DNA of 64,000 bases from Shewanella aquimarina (lineage in GTDB: Bacteria; Pseudomonadota; Gammaproteobacteria; Enterobacterales; Shewanellaceae). The stretch spans positions 124,001-188,000 of the forward strand of contig NZ_JAKIKY010000005.1 of the NCBI RefSeq assembly GCF_023349185.1, in the 5' to 3' direction. A program made the translations under genes and the position numbers. This document shows, piece by piece, positions 9,383-17,550 of the stretch. How positions within the stretch are numbered: the stretch's first letter is position 1; every line of letters begins with the position of its first letter. The notes under the pieces are model-generated. The model ran no database searches. It worked only from the letters and a program-made list of their open reading frames with translations, and was not told where the DNA came from.

Positions 9383-9582
9383 CCAGATTGGATCATTGCC
9401 CTACCGAGTCTTTCGTCCCATAATTTGATAAAAGATGTATTTTTTATGTTTATTATTGGGGTTTGAATTGCTCTCCGTTGGCCTCTATGCTCTAAGACAT
9501 GGCTAGTTCACAGGCAGGTGCGCTTGACCTTAGGTTGAGACGCTAGGAAGGCGATTTCGTTATCCTCAAGAAAGGAAAGACG

Positions 9583-10563
9583 ATGTCGACAGATTCTTTG
9601 TACAGCAGTGAGCGCTTTCTTCTCGATAATCCTATCGATCTCATCTCACTCGATAAATGGCAGAAAACCGTCAACCTGCTGGCCCAGGTGTTTAACGCAC
9701 CGGCGAGTTTTCTGGTGCAATATACCCCCAAGGGATTTCAGGTAACCATCGCCAGTAAACAGGTCAGCAATCCCTACCCGCCCGGAGTGGTTATCGCACC
9801 CGATACCAATATCTTCTGTCGGCGCATCGTCGAGACCCGTTCGGATCTCTATGTGCCCAACGCCAAGATAGATCCCTGCTGGGAAACCAACCCCGAGGTG
9901 CAGAAAGATGGCTTCTCCTCCTATCTCGGGGTGCCGGTGTTTTGGCCCGATGGTAGCTGTTTCGGCACCTTCTGCGTGATGGATCGCGACAAGACAGATT
10001 ACCAGGCCAGCTATTTCGAGCTGATCCACCAACTTAAGGAGATCATCGAGGCGGATCTTGCCCTGCTGGATATCTATGGTGAACTCAAGCAACTGGCCCA
10101 CCTAGATGACCTGTGTCATATCAATAATCGTCGTGGATTTAAGGGGCTCGCCAGGCAGCGTATGAAGCTTGCCCAGCGAAACGAGAGCCGCTTGGCCCTG
10201 CTCTATATCGACGTCGACGACTTCAAAGGGATCAACGATGGCCACGGCCATTCGGTGGGCGACGAGGTGCTCAAGCTGCTGGCGGGGATCATCAAGCAGA
10301 GCGTCAGAGGGTCAGATGTGGTGGGGCGCATAGGCGGTGACGAGTTTGTGGTGCTGCTCATGTGTCAGAGCGATGAGGATGTGATTGGCACCGAGACGCG
10401 CATCATGCAGGGGCTGGATAATGCCATGCTCGACAGCCATCTGCCCGAGGTGACTGTGACCATAGGCCATAAGATAGTGGATCAGGATGTCCGCCTGGAT
10501 GTCCTGTTGGCTCAGGCCGATGAGGATATGTTTAGGCGTAAGCGCGATAAACAGGCCCTGTAG
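9583..10563 (+). CDS. GAF-GGDEF diguanylate cyclase
   Basis: A 326-residue soluble protein predicted to make cyclic di-GMP. Residues ~25-155 form a GAF-like sensor (ending in YLGVPVFWPDGSCFGTFCVMD), and residues ~165-325 a GGDEF domain. The active site is intact (G-G-D-E-F, 251-255) and the allosteric inhibitory site R-G-S-D sits five residues before it, so product inhibition is expected. No membrane segment. It stands alone between regA-like and the convergent TonB receptor gene. The GAF half resembles that of the EAL protein encoded at 21785-23722. Confidence 0.9.
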   Translation: MSTDSLYSSERFLLDNPIDLISLDKWQKTVNLLAQVFNAPASFLVQYTPKGFQVTIASKQVSNPYPPGVVIAPDTNIFCRRIVETRSDLYVPNAKIDPCWETNPEVQKDGFSSYLGVPVFWPDGSCFGTFCVMDRDKTDYQASYFELIHQLKEIIEADLALLDIYGELKQLAHLDDLCHINNRRGFKGLARQRMKLAQRNESRLALLYIDVDDFKGINDGHGHSVGDEVLKLLAGIIKQSVRGSDVVGRIGGDEFVVLLMCQSDEDVIGTETRIMQGLDNAMLDSHLPEVTVTIGHKIVDQDVRLDVLLAQADEDMFRRKRDKQAL

Positions 10564-10600
10564 ATAAAAAAGCCCCGAGCGTGCAGGGTGCTCGGGGACG
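10564..10600 (-). terminator. Rho-independent terminator of the TonB receptor gene
   Basis: An 8-bp GC-rich stem (CCCCGAGC at 10573-10580 with GCTCGGGG at 10590-10597) is followed on the minus strand by a run of U (complement of A 10566-10571). It lies 40 bp past the receptor's stop codon and could also help end the convergent cyclase transcript. Confidence 0.85.
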
Positions 10601-10637
10601 GGAGCGCAGTGGAGGGTTCCCAAAAACGAGTTAACTT

Positions 10638-12695
10638 TTAGAAGCGATACTCCCCGGTGAGCCAGGCGCTTTGGCCTGTGCCCGGCATGCGTTGTCCTGG
10701 CGTTAGGTCGGCACTGAACACACGGTTGTAGCCGCCGAGATGATCTTCATAGTCGGTATCGAACAGGTTGTTGACCCCAGCTTTAACCAGCCAGTTTTGT
10801 CTGTCATAGGCCAGTACTAGGTTGACCAGGCCGTAGCCTGCGCTGGTTTGCTCGGCCTGGCTGTGTGAGACCTTGTCCTGAGCCGCCACCATGACCCCTT
10901 CGATGCGGGCCGACCAGTTACCCTCTGTGAAGTTGAGACCCAGATTTACCCGTGGCGGCGCTATGCGGTAGAGGTTGTCATCGATGTCGCGGCGCTCGCC
11001 GCTGACATAGCTGGCCAGGAGATCCAGCTGCCACTGGTCTGTGATCTCATAGCTGGCGTTAATATCCATCCCTAGTAGCTGGGCATCGACATTGGCAAAT
11101 TCCATCGGATCTTGGCTGCCCATCATGTTGGCGGCCATGATCACCGCAGGATCGGTCGATTTCACCCCCTGGATATAGTCGTCGATGCGATGCAGGAAAA
11201 ATCGTGGGCTGATGCTTAGTCCCTGACGGTTGAAGTCGGCGCCCAGTTCCAGCTGATAGGCGGTTTCCAGGTCGAGATCCATCTTGCCCACATAGGTGCG
11301 ACCGTCGGCGAGTCCACCGGTGGACTCCATCGGGATCCACAGGTATCTCTGCTGGTAGCTGGCACTGTCTTGTTTGCGGGCCAGTCCCAGTATCCAGGTT
11401 AACTCCTCATTGACGCGGTAACGGCCGTTGATCACCAGATCCACCCCAGTTTGAGCCTGAGCGCGATCGGCCTGGTTATATCTGTCCATCAACACCTTGA
11501 TGGCGGGCATGGCGCCAGCCATCGAGTGGCTGACCTCGTCGGCATCGGTGCGGTAGTGCTTCACCCTGGCGCCGAGCTGCCAATGCCACTGGTCGATCTC
11601 CTGTTGCCATTGGGCGAAGGCGCTATAGGTGTCGTCCTGCACCTTGTTGAAGTTGTCGACCCTGAACATGGGCTTGGTGGGCTCTGTGATCACCGAGTTG
11701 TGTTCGCTGAGCTGGCTGTCGAGGCCAAATAGCCAGGCGTCTCTGCCCAGGGTCAGCGCCATATCATAGCTCTTGCTCTCGGCGTTGTTGTAACGGGCGT
11801 TGGCACTCTCGGGCTTCTGGCGTTCGCTGAAGTTATCCATGCCGTGTCTGGCATCGCTATAGGCGAGATGCCAGTCGAGCTCCCAGGTGTTGAGCCTGTG
11901 CTCGCCTTCCACTTTTACCCTGTCGGTGCGGATGAAGTCGATATCCATCGGCAGCACCGGGGTGCCCGCCTCTGTGGTTTCCAGGTGTTGATAGCCGATG
12001 GCGATTGACTCATCCTCTAGCCCCTTGTCGCTGAGATTAAAGCGATATTGGCCACCGACGATCTGCTTGTCGTAGCCGCTGGGGGAGATGCGAAGATCGT
12101 TACCGGACTTCATATCTTCATCCCCATGCATGAGATCGCCATAGACCAGCAGGGCGTGCTCTTTACCACCGACATTGACTTTGGCCCCAAGGTGGCTCTG
12201 GCCGCCATTGCCCTGATACTGGGCGGCGACACGTCCTTGGGTGTCGTTAAAGCTGGCCTGGGATTCGATCACCTTGATGCTGCCGCCCACTGTGTTAGTG
12301 CCGGCCGAGACGGGGGCTATGCCGCGGTGCATCTCGATGCGTTCGCTGTTGATCAGGCTGGCATAACTCAGCGGCGTGTCCATGGCGTTGGGGCCAGCAC
12401 CGGCGAGGGAGACGCCATTGACCTGAGTATTGACCCTGTCGCCGAAAAGGCCGCGATATTGTGCTATGCCGGTCAGTGGACCGTTACCGTTGACGGCCGT
12501 GCCCGGCAGTTGGGTCAGCAAGCCGCTGATGTCGCTGACGGGCGCCTGGGCTTCGGACGTCACAGAGGTATAGTTACCCTGGTGGGCACCATGGACTTCG
12601 ATGATCTCGAAAGCGGCTTCTTGAGCCTGGGCAAGGGGAAGTGTCAGCAAGGCAGTGCCGATTGAGAGCGTAAGGAAAGAGAGACGCAGCGCCAT
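10638..12695 (-). CDS. TonB-dependent outer-membrane receptor
   Basis: A 685-residue outer-membrane transporter with a Sec signal peptide (cleavage after ..PLAQAQ). A plug domain follows (ISGLLTQLPGTAVNG; GDRVNTQVNGVSLAGAGP; RIEMHRGIAPVSAGTNTVGGSIKV), then a beta-barrel ending in aromatic Phe (TGEYRF). The plug variant with GAGPNAMD resembles receptors annotated for metals such as copper, and the barrel has a Met-rich stretch (MAANMMGSQDPM), but the ligand cannot be settled. The nearby copper-dependent nirK cluster makes copper worth considering. A RegA/PrrA-like palindrome lies 78 bp upstream of its start. Confidence 0.88.
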   Translation of the reverse strand: MALRLSFLTLSIGTALLTLPLAQAQEAAFEIIEVHGAHQGNYTSVTSEAQAPVSDISGLLTQLPGTAVNGNGPLTGIAQYRGLFGDRVNTQVNGVSLAGAGPNAMDTPLSYASLINSERIEMHRGIAPVSAGTNTVGGSIKVIESQASFNDTQGRVAAQYQGNGGQSHLGAKVNVGGKEHALLVYGDLMHGDEDMKSGNDLRISPSGYDKQIVGGQYRFNLSDKGLEDESIAIGYQHLETTEAGTPVLPMDIDFIRTDRVKVEGEHRLNTWELDWHLAYSDARHGMDNFSERQKPESANARYNNAESKSYDMALTLGRDAWLFGLDSQLSEHNSVITEPTKPMFRVDNFNKVQDDTYSAFAQWQQEIDQWHWQLGARVKHYRTDADEVSHSMAGAMPAIKVLMDRYNQADRAQAQTGVDLVINGRYRVNEELTWILGLARKQDSASYQQRYLWIPMESTGGLADGRTYVGKMDLDLETAYQLELGADFNRQGLSISPRFFLHRIDDYIQGVKSTDPAVIMAANMMGSQDPMEFANVDAQLLGMDINASYEITDQWQLDLLASYVSGERRDIDDNLYRIAPPRVNLGLNFTEGNWSARIEGVMVAAQDKVSHSQAEQTSAGYGLVNLVLAYDRQNWLVKAGVNNLFDTDYEDHLGGYNRVFSADLTPGQRMPGTGQSAWLTGEYRF

Positions 12696-13207
12696 AATAT
12701 TTGAGTTCTTAGGTTATTAGGTGGCGGCATTTTGGCAGCCCGGTTTAGGCGTGACAAAGACAAACTCAGATAGTGCGACAAGGTGTCGCACCCGCTGCGC
12801 CCCCAGGGGATTGGCATCTAAGATTCAGGATTTCGGCGCCATCAGACAGAGATTCAAACAAGTGTTTGCTTTTTTAATCAGTGTGTAAGAAGTGATTTTT
12901 ATGGTCTGAAGATTAATTATTTTAAGGATAAATCTGGCTTGGTTTATTGTTTTTGTAAGATTGAATATAAAATTCACTTTATAAAACTCAATTTAATTAA
13001 ACACTTACTTGGTTTGTAATTTCCTTTGCCATGTTTCTTGGTTTATTTGTATGACCAATAAAATTCATTGACATCAATAGTTTTCAGTCTTTTAATCAAA
13101 TTCAGGTGTTTGATAAATTAAACGCGGCGGGCGTTTTGTTGTGCTCTCAAATGCTTAATTAGGGTCGGGTGATTTACCGGCGAGCTAAGATAAATTGGGT
13201 ATTGATT
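12696..13207. other. Long AT-rich intergenic region with divergent promoters
   Basis: About 510 bp between the divergent TonB receptor gene and a small gene. It becomes strongly AT-rich from ~12850 to 13130. Apart from the palindrome at 12773-12791, no confident promoter, ORF or RNA is seen. Confidence 0.6.
12773..12791. promoter_or_regulatory. Palindrome resembling a RegA/PrrA binding site
   Basis: GTGCGACA and TGTCGCAC are perfect 8-bp arms around AGG. The core GCGAC-N5-GTCGC fits the two-block GCGNC-Nx-GNCGC consensus known for RegA/PrrA. It is 78-96 bp upstream of the TonB receptor start. The only regulator in the window with that helix-turn-helix is encoded at 8846-9382. Binding is inferred. 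Confidence 0.55.
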
Positions 13208-13363
13208 ATGGAACATGAAACAAACACAGCGCGTAGCGTAACCGAGACTGACTCTGATCACGGCGCCATGACACGTCGACAATGGCTGCAGGAGATGCTG
13301 GCGGGTAACGAGACAGATCTTAAAGATGAAGAGCCAGATTGTTATGTCCTGGGATATAACTAA
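13208..13363 (+). CDS. Small hypothetical protein (51 aa)
   Basis: ATG at 13208 opens a 51-residue acidic protein (starts MEHETNTARSVTETDSDHG, ends EEPDCYVLGYN). I do not recognise it. It has one Cys near the end, no membrane helix and no signal peptide; TRRQWLQEML could form a helix. The ribosome-binding site is weak, and an in-frame GTG at 13169 is an alternative start. It lies divergent from the TonB receptor gene, downstream of a long AT-rich region that could supply a promoter. It may be real but could be spurious. Confidence 0.45.
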   Translation: MEHETNTARSVTETDSDHGAMTRRQWLQEMLAGNETDLKDEEPDCYVLGYN

Positions 13364-13396
13364 CGGCTAACAGTAACCGACATTCGCTCGCTATCG

Positions 13397-13483
13397 CTTG
13401 ATGAGCTCGTCTTGATAGAGTTCGCCTTGGTATAGCGAGGCCTGATAGAGAGCGCTCATAGAGAGCGCCTTGATATGAGAGGG
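13397..13483. repeat. Degenerate 14-15-bp tandem repeats
   Basis: About six imperfect units of the form CTTGATAGAGNNCGC run head to tail (13397, 13411, 13426, 13441, 13456, 13469). They fill most of the gap between the small gene and the GFA-family gene. Confidence 0.6.
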
Positions 13484-13529
13484 TTAACCTCATAGGTCAG
13501 GCATGGCTCAAAAATAAGGAAGTTTTAGC

Positions 13530-13904
13530 ATGCAACTCTCTTGTCATTGTGGGCAGGTAAAGCTGACCCTAGCGACACCACCGGACACTTTAACCTCTTG
13601 CAACTGCTCCATCTGTAGTCGTTACGCCGCCCTGTGGGGCTATTTCGATCCTAAGGAGGTCAGCCTTAACGAGCAGGCTACGTCCGGCCAGGAGGAGAGT
13701 GCGTCTGTGGGGTATAGCCATGGGGATAAGTATCTGGTCTTCTACCACTGCAAGCGTTGTGGCTGCGTGACCCATACGCTGACGACGGACAAGGTAAGCG
13801 AGCCCAGGATAGCACTGAATTTCAGGATGGCGCCACAGGCGCTGCGCGAGAACATTCAGATCCGCCACTTCGATGGTGCCGATACCTGGCAGTATCTGGA
13901 TTAA
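13530..13904 (+). CDS. GFA/CENP-V family zinc protein
   Basis: A 124-residue protein with the fold named after glutathione-dependent formaldehyde-activating enzyme. Zinc-binding cysteines are visible as C-H-C-G (residues 5-8), C-N-C-S-I-C (27-32) and C-K-R-C-G-C (about 74-79). AAGGAA precedes the ATG at a good distance. The actual activity of most family members, including this one, is unknown. The last codons and the stop form the first copy of a 15-bp tandem repeat that continues into the intergenic DNA. Confidence 0.85.
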   Translation: MQLSCHCGQVKLTLATPPDTLTSCNCSICSRYAALWGYFDPKEVSLNEQATSGQEESASVGYSHGDKYLVFYHCKRCGCVTHTLTTDKVSEPRIALNFRMAPQALRENIQIRHFDGADTWQYLD

Positions 13905-13953
13905 AATCGCCTAGATTAAAAGCACCTAGATTAAAGCGCCTCGATTTTATTGG
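13896..13953. repeat. 15-bp tandem repeat starting inside the GFA gene's stop codon
   Basis: Consecutive units CTGGATTAAAATCGC (13896), CTAGATTAAAAGCAC (13911), CTAGATTAAAGCGC (13926) and a decayed CTCGATTTTATTGG (13940). The first unit contains the TAA stop of the GFA gene, so the array looks like serial duplication of the gene's end. Confidence 0.8.
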
Positions 13954-13970
13954 TTAAACTAAGCTGTGTC

Positions 13971-13998
13971 GGCATAGGGCATCTTTCAGCCCTATGCC
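13971..13998. terminator. Hairpin between convergent genes
   Basis: GGCATAGGGC (13971-13980) pairs perfectly with GCCCTATGCC (13989-13998) around an 8-base loop, between the convergent GFA and Mop genes. There is no strong U-run on either side, so it may be a weak or factor-assisted terminator. Confidence 0.5.
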
Positions 13999-14020
13999 TA
14001 AATCAATCTCGAAAGAGTGA

Positions 14021-14230
14021 TTAGTCGACGGCGATCATCACATTGCTTGCCTTGATGATGGCATAGGCTTCGCCGCCCACCACCAGGCCTAACTCTTGGC
14101 ATGATCTCTTGGTGACCACAGAGGTGATCTCAACGCCTGGGGCCAATTCGATCACTACTTCGTTGTTTACCGAGCCTTCCTCAATTGCCTTGATCTTACC
14201 TGTGAGGTTATTGCGTGCGCTAATTTTCAT
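14021..14230 (-). CDS. Molybdopterin/molybdate-binding Mop (TOBE) protein
   Basis: A 69-residue single TOBE-domain protein, MKISARNNLTGKIKAIEEGS.., typical of molbindins that bind molybdate or tungstate in the cytoplasm, often as hexamers. The pattern ISARN.L.G.I..I..G.VN.EV and the later S..LGL..G..A.AIIKASNVMI matches the family over its full length. It is separated by about 90 bp from the end of the EamA exporter gene on the same strand, so co-transcription is possible. Its role may be molybdenum storage or homeostasis for oxyanion reductases; no molybdoenzyme is nearby. Confidence 0.88.
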   Translation of the reverse strand: MKISARNNLTGKIKAIEEGSVNNEVVIELAPGVEITSVVTKRSCQELGLVVGGEAYAIIKASNVMIAVD

Positions 14231-14317
14231 ACTGATTTATCTTCCTGTTAAATAATGAAAAACCATGGTAACCCTTAGTGTAAATTGGGGATACTCAGAT
14301 ATAGATATTTGTGAAGC

Positions 14318-15214
14318 CTATTGGGGTTTAGCCTGAGCTACACGCCTGCGCTCGCCGATCAGACCGATGACCTGTGGCATCAGGGAGGCGGTTATCATGG
14401 CCAGCATCAGCAGGTACTGATGGGGCGTGAAGGATTCGCCCAGCAGCACCATGCCCGAGACGATACCCGCCACTGGGTTTGCGATGCCACCAAAGGTAAA
14501 GTCCACCACGCTCATGCGCTGCAACAGCCAGACATACATGATATAGCCCAGTACGGTATTGAGCAGGATGATCCAGCCGATGCCGACAAGGTTGTTCGGG
14601 CTGAGCTGGCTAAGCGCGTTGCCATAGCCTTGGGGCGCCAGCCAGGCATGCACGCTTGCAGCCATGCTCAGCAGCACGCCGCCGATGATCAGCTGCCAGG
14701 TCAATACCGTCCACCAATGCATGCGATCCCCAAGGGCCTTAGTGATGCCACTACCGACTATGATGCAGCTGATGGCCGCCAACATGGCGAGCAGACCTAT
14801 GGGGTTGAGGCTGATGGAGTTGGGGTTAAACAGTAGCCAGGCCAGGGCGATCAGCACCAGGCCGAAGAAACCCTGGGTCAGGCCGGGGCGCCGCCCATGA
14901 AACAGCCACTGGTAGAGCATGGCAAATACCGGCACAGAGATCATACCGACGCCCGAGATGGCCGAGGGCAGGGTGAGTGCCATGACGAAGATCAGGCTAA
15001 AGAAGGCGGCGATATTGATAAAGCCGAGTCGAAACAACAGGCTCCACTCCTGACGCTTGGGCAGGCTGGGTTTGATTGCCAGCAGGATAAGGCCAGCCGG
15101 CAGTGCCCGTAAGGCACCAAGCAACAGGGGAGGCCAGTCCGGCAGCGTATATTGGGTCACCGCATAGGTGGTGCCCCAGAAGAAGGCGGGGATCATGGCA
15201 AGGAGGACATTCAT
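14318..15214 (-). CDS. EamA/DMT-family transporter
   Basis: A 298-residue inner-membrane protein with ten predicted helices in two EamA repeats (first begins MNVLLAMIPAFFWGTTYAV; second around residues 145-280, ending in MVLLGESFTPHQYLLMLAMI). Family members export amino acids, metabolites or drugs. It is transcribed divergently from a MarR-family regulator gene, and a perfect palindrome lies 19-36 bp before its start, strongly suggesting local control. The substrate is unknown. Confidence 0.85.
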   Translation of the reverse strand: MNVLLAMIPAFFWGTTYAVTQYTLPDWPPLLLGALRALPAGLILLAIKPSLPKRQEWSLLFRLGFINIAAFFSLIFVMALTLPSAISGVGMISVPVFAMLYQWLFHGRRPGLTQGFFGLVLIALAWLLFNPNSISLNPIGLLAMLAAISCIIVGSGITKALGDRMHWWTVLTWQLIIGGVLLSMAASVHAWLAPQGYGNALSQLSPNNLVGIGWIILLNTVLGYIMYVWLLQRMSVVDFTFGGIANPVAGIVSGMVLLGESFTPHQYLLMLAMITASLMPQVIGLIGERRRVAQAKPQ

Positions 15215-15232
15215 TTTTATCTCAACAAAAAG

Positions 15233-15250
15233 TATCTTTATGTAAAGATA
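15233..15250. promoter_or_regulatory. MarR-type operator, copy 1 (perfect palindrome)
   Basis: TATCTTTA-TG-TAAAGATA, perfect 8-bp arms, 19 bp upstream of the EamA start codon. A near copy lies 65 bp away (15298-15315). Paired palindromes between a divergent transporter and MarR gene are the usual layout of autoregulation. Confidence 0.72.
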
Positions 15251-15297
15251 TTAGTCTGCGCCTTTTGTTTCTGCTTGTAAAGTACCTCAGGATTAAT

Positions 15298-15315
15298 TAT
15301 CTTTACCTGAAGATA
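15298..15315. promoter_or_regulatory. MarR-type operator, copy 2
   Basis: TATCTTTA-CC-TGAAGATA, one mismatch between arms, same 18-bp layout as the site at 15233-15250. It lies 89 bp upstream of the MarR start codon. Confidence 0.68.
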
Positions 15316-15403
15316 AATTGCGATGGTAGCACTGTCACCTAACTATCCTGAGCGCGGGATAAGTAAGTCGTAATCATTAACCCCAATTGTTCCCGGAGAG
15401 CAG

Positions 15404-15904
15404 ATGAACTCAGATCACCTCGATGGCGTCGATCGCCTCACAGCCCAGTGGGCCAAGGAGAAGCCGCACCTCGATACCCTGCCTATGGCGATTCTCGGCC
15501 GTCTGATGCGTATCTATAAACATCTGGAGGCAGAGGTAAGCGCCTGCCACAAGCAGTTTGGTATCAGTATGGGGGAGTTCGATGTGTTGGCGACCCTACG
15601 CCGCTCGGGAGAGCCCTATCGCCTGACACCGTCGGATCTGCTCGCGGCCATGATGCTCACCTCGGGGGCCATGACCAATCGCGTCGACGGACTGGAGAAG
15701 AAGGGGCTGGTGTTACGCAGCCATAGTCAGGAAGACAGGCGTAGCGTCAGTGTCGGGCTGACGGCGGCCGGGCTCGCGCTGATCGACGAGGCTATCCTGG
15801 CCCATGTGGCGGTGCAGCAGGCCCTAACCAGCCGCCTGTCGCTCGATGAGAAACAGCAAGTTAATGCGCTATTTAAACATTGGTTGCAGGCATTTGAGTC
15901 TTAA
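15404..15904 (+). CDS. MarR-family transcriptional regulator
   Basis: A 166-residue winged-helix repressor. The core GEFDVLATLRRSGEPYRLTP, then TSGAMTNRVDGLEKKGLV and the wing RSHSQEDRRSVSVGLTAAG, is classic MarR. GGAGAG precedes the ATG. It is divergent from the EamA exporter gene, and two related 18-bp palindromes lie between them, so it probably represses both genes until a ligand binds. The ligand is unknown. Confidence 0.9.
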   Translation: MNSDHLDGVDRLTAQWAKEKPHLDTLPMAILGRLMRIYKHLEAEVSACHKQFGISMGEFDVLATLRRSGEPYRLTPSDLLAAMMLTSGAMTNRVDGLEKKGLVLRSHSQEDRRSVSVGLTAAGLALIDEAILAHVAVQQALTSRLSLDEKQQVNALFKHWLQAFES

Positions 15905-16142
15905 GTTTGCCCTTCATCTGTCGGTGGACAGCCGCTGCTGACTGCCGACTTTTTCATCGCTTCTTCCCATTTCTTCTGTAAATAAAAGTATACGCTTGGT
16001 CTAGGCTGGTGGGACTCGCTTGGTCACTTTGACAGCCTGATACTTGCTTTCTATTGTCCTTTTAACTCGCTTACCGCCTGGGTTAGCGAGCATTTTCACC
16101 TCAATTCATGCCCGTTTTTTCGCCGACATTTAGCCGCCTTTC

Positions 16143-16159
16143 TTGGCTAATTTAGCCAA
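16143..16159. promoter_or_regulatory. 17-bp palindrome upstream of nirK
   Basis: TTGGCTAA-T-TTAGCCAA has perfect 8-bp arms. It sits 20 bp upstream of the Fnr/Dnr-like box and could be a second operator; no consensus that I know fits it well. Confidence 0.45.
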
Positions 16160-16179
16160 ATTGAAATTTCTTGAGCGAC

Positions 16180-16193
16180 TTGACCAAAGTCAA
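16180..16193. promoter_or_regulatory. Fnr/Dnr-type box of nirK promoter
   Basis: TTGAC-CAAA-GTCAA is a perfect inverted repeat with the spacing of Fnr/Dnr boxes (TTGAT-N4-ATCAA), one change in each arm. With AATAAT at 16213-16218 as -10, its centre would fall near -40, as for class II activation. The Dnr-like regulator encoded at 19663-20439 is the likely partner. Confidence 0.68.
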
Positions 16194-16307
16194 TTTCAAT
16201 CCGCGCCAAAGGAATAATCTTAGCGCAACAAGGTAATAACACCTTCATCACAGTGGCTCTGGCAGTTTGAACCCCTTTGGTGAAATGCGCTAACAACGGA
16301 GTATTTT

Positions 16308-17486
16308 ATGAAAAAGCAATCTTCTACCCCTGCAGTCAATGTCGATCAGCAACGTCGTAGCTTCTTAAGTGGTTCAGTCGGTTTGGGCATAGTGGGTGCG
16401 GGTATGGCGGCAGGCCTGGTTTCTGGCAGTGCCTCGGCCACCACACAGACTAAGTCGGACCGCATGGCTAACTACAAGGCGGATCAGCTGGAACGCGTGA
16501 CTCAAGAGTTAGTGCCACCACCTATGGTGCCTAAGCATGATCAGGTCGCCAAGGGTAAGCCCAAGGTGGTACAGGTGAAACTGGTGGTAGAAGAGAAGCA
16601 GATAGAGCTGGAAAATGGCACCAAGGCCTGGGTCTGCGCCTTCAATGGCAGCGTGCCTGGTCCGCTCATCGTCTGCCATCAACATGACTTTGTCGAGTTG
16701 ACACTGGTTAACCCTGCCAGCAATGCCCTGGCCCACAACATCGACCTGCATGCAGCCACAGGTGCGCTGGGCGGCGGCGAATTGACCCTGGTTTCTCCAG
16801 GTCAGGAGGTTACCTTCCGCTTCAAGGCGACCAAGGCGGGTACCTTCGTCTATCACTGTGCGCCGGGCGGGGTGATGATCCCTTGGCACGTGGCCATGGG
16901 TATGCATGGTGCCATCATGGTATTGCCTCGTGAGGGGCTAACAGACGCCGCCGGCAAGCCAATCAAATATGACAAGGCCTACTATATTGGTGAAGCCGAC
17001 TTCTATGTGCCTAAGGATGCCAAGGGTAAATACAAGGCCTATGACACTGTGATGGGCAGCATGAATGACGTGCTGGAAGTGATGAAGACGCTTACCCCTT
17101 CTCATGTAGTGTTTAACGGTGGTGTGGGTGCCCTGACAGGCAAGAATGCCATGACCGCCAAGGTGGGTGAGTCTGTACTCTTCATTCACTCACAGGCCAA
17201 CCGAGACACCCGTCCTCACATCATCGGCGGACACGGCGACTATGTCTGGCCGGCCGGTTCCTTCACCGATGCGCCGCAGACCAACCTGGAAACCTGGATG
17301 GTCGCCGGTGGTAGCGCCTGTGCCGCACTGTATAACTTCCGTCAGCCTGGCCTCTATGCCTATGTGAACCACAACCTGATCGAGGCGATCATGAAAGGGG
17401 CTGCCGCCCACATTAAGGTCGACGGTGAGTGGGATGACAACCTGATGGTGCAGATCAAGAAGCCATCTAGCATAGCCACGGCCTAA
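16308..17486 (+). CDS. nirK: Copper-containing nitrite reductase NirK
   Basis: Reduces nitrite to nitric oxide in the periplasm. A Tat signal is visible (Q-R-R-S-F-L-S-G, residues 15-22, then a hydrophobic stretch ending SASA). Two cupredoxin domains follow. All copper ligands are present: type 1 His143, Cys184, His194, Met199; type 2 His148, His183, His355; catalytic Asp146 and His304. Length (392 aa) is normal for the family. An Fnr/Dnr-like box lies about 115-130 bp upstream. Downstream genes encode copper delivery proteins and a Dnr-like regulator, a compact cluster for making and controlling the enzyme. A hairpin at 17495-17521 separates it from the next gene. Confidence 0.95.
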   Translation: MKKQSSTPAVNVDQQRRSFLSGSVGLGIVGAGMAAGLVSGSASATTQTKSDRMANYKADQLERVTQELVPPPMVPKHDQVAKGKPKVVQVKLVVEEKQIELENGTKAWVCAFNGSVPGPLIVCHQHDFVELTLVNPASNALAHNIDLHAATGALGGGELTLVSPGQEVTFRFKATKAGTFVYHCAPGGVMIPWHVAMGMHGAIMVLPREGLTDAAGKPIKYDKAYYIGEADFYVPKDAKGKYKAYDTVMGSMNDVLEVMKTLTPSHVVFNGGVGALTGKNAMTAKVGESVLFIHSQANRDTRPHIIGGHGDYVWPAGSFTDAPQTNLETWMVAGGSACAALYNFRQPGLYAYVNHNLIEAIMKGAAAHIKVDGEWDDNLMVQIKKPSSIATA

Positions 17487-17494
17487 GGCCACAA

Positions 17495-17521
17495 GGCTCG
17501 AGTCTAGGTTAGGCTCGAGCC
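17495..17521 (+). terminator. Hairpin after nirK
   Basis: GGCTCGAG (17495-17502) pairs with CTCGAGCC (17514-17521) around an 11-base loop, 8 bp past the nirK stop. No U-run follows, so it may stabilise the nirK 3' end or dampen read-through into the accessory genes rather than terminate fully. Confidence 0.5.
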
Positions 17522-17550
17522 ACCTATCATCACGACTTGGGGAGGTGCAG

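Larger units (their letters stand above)
15905..16307. other. Upstream region of nirK
   Basis: A 400-bp non-coding stretch. Its 3' half holds two palindromes (16143-16159 and 16180-16193) and a possible -10 AATAAT at 16213-16218. No credible ORF or RNA was seen in the 5' half. Confidence 0.6.

Noticed and set aside
12048..12665. 205-codon open frame opposite the TonB receptor gene
   Set aside because: Lies wholly inside a well-supported receptor gene on the other strand; its translation resembles no protein and arises from codon bias of the real gene.
13074..13085. TTGACATCAA as an Fnr box
   Set aside because: The half-sites lack the four-base spacing needed, so it does not fit the TTGAT-N4-ATCAA layout.
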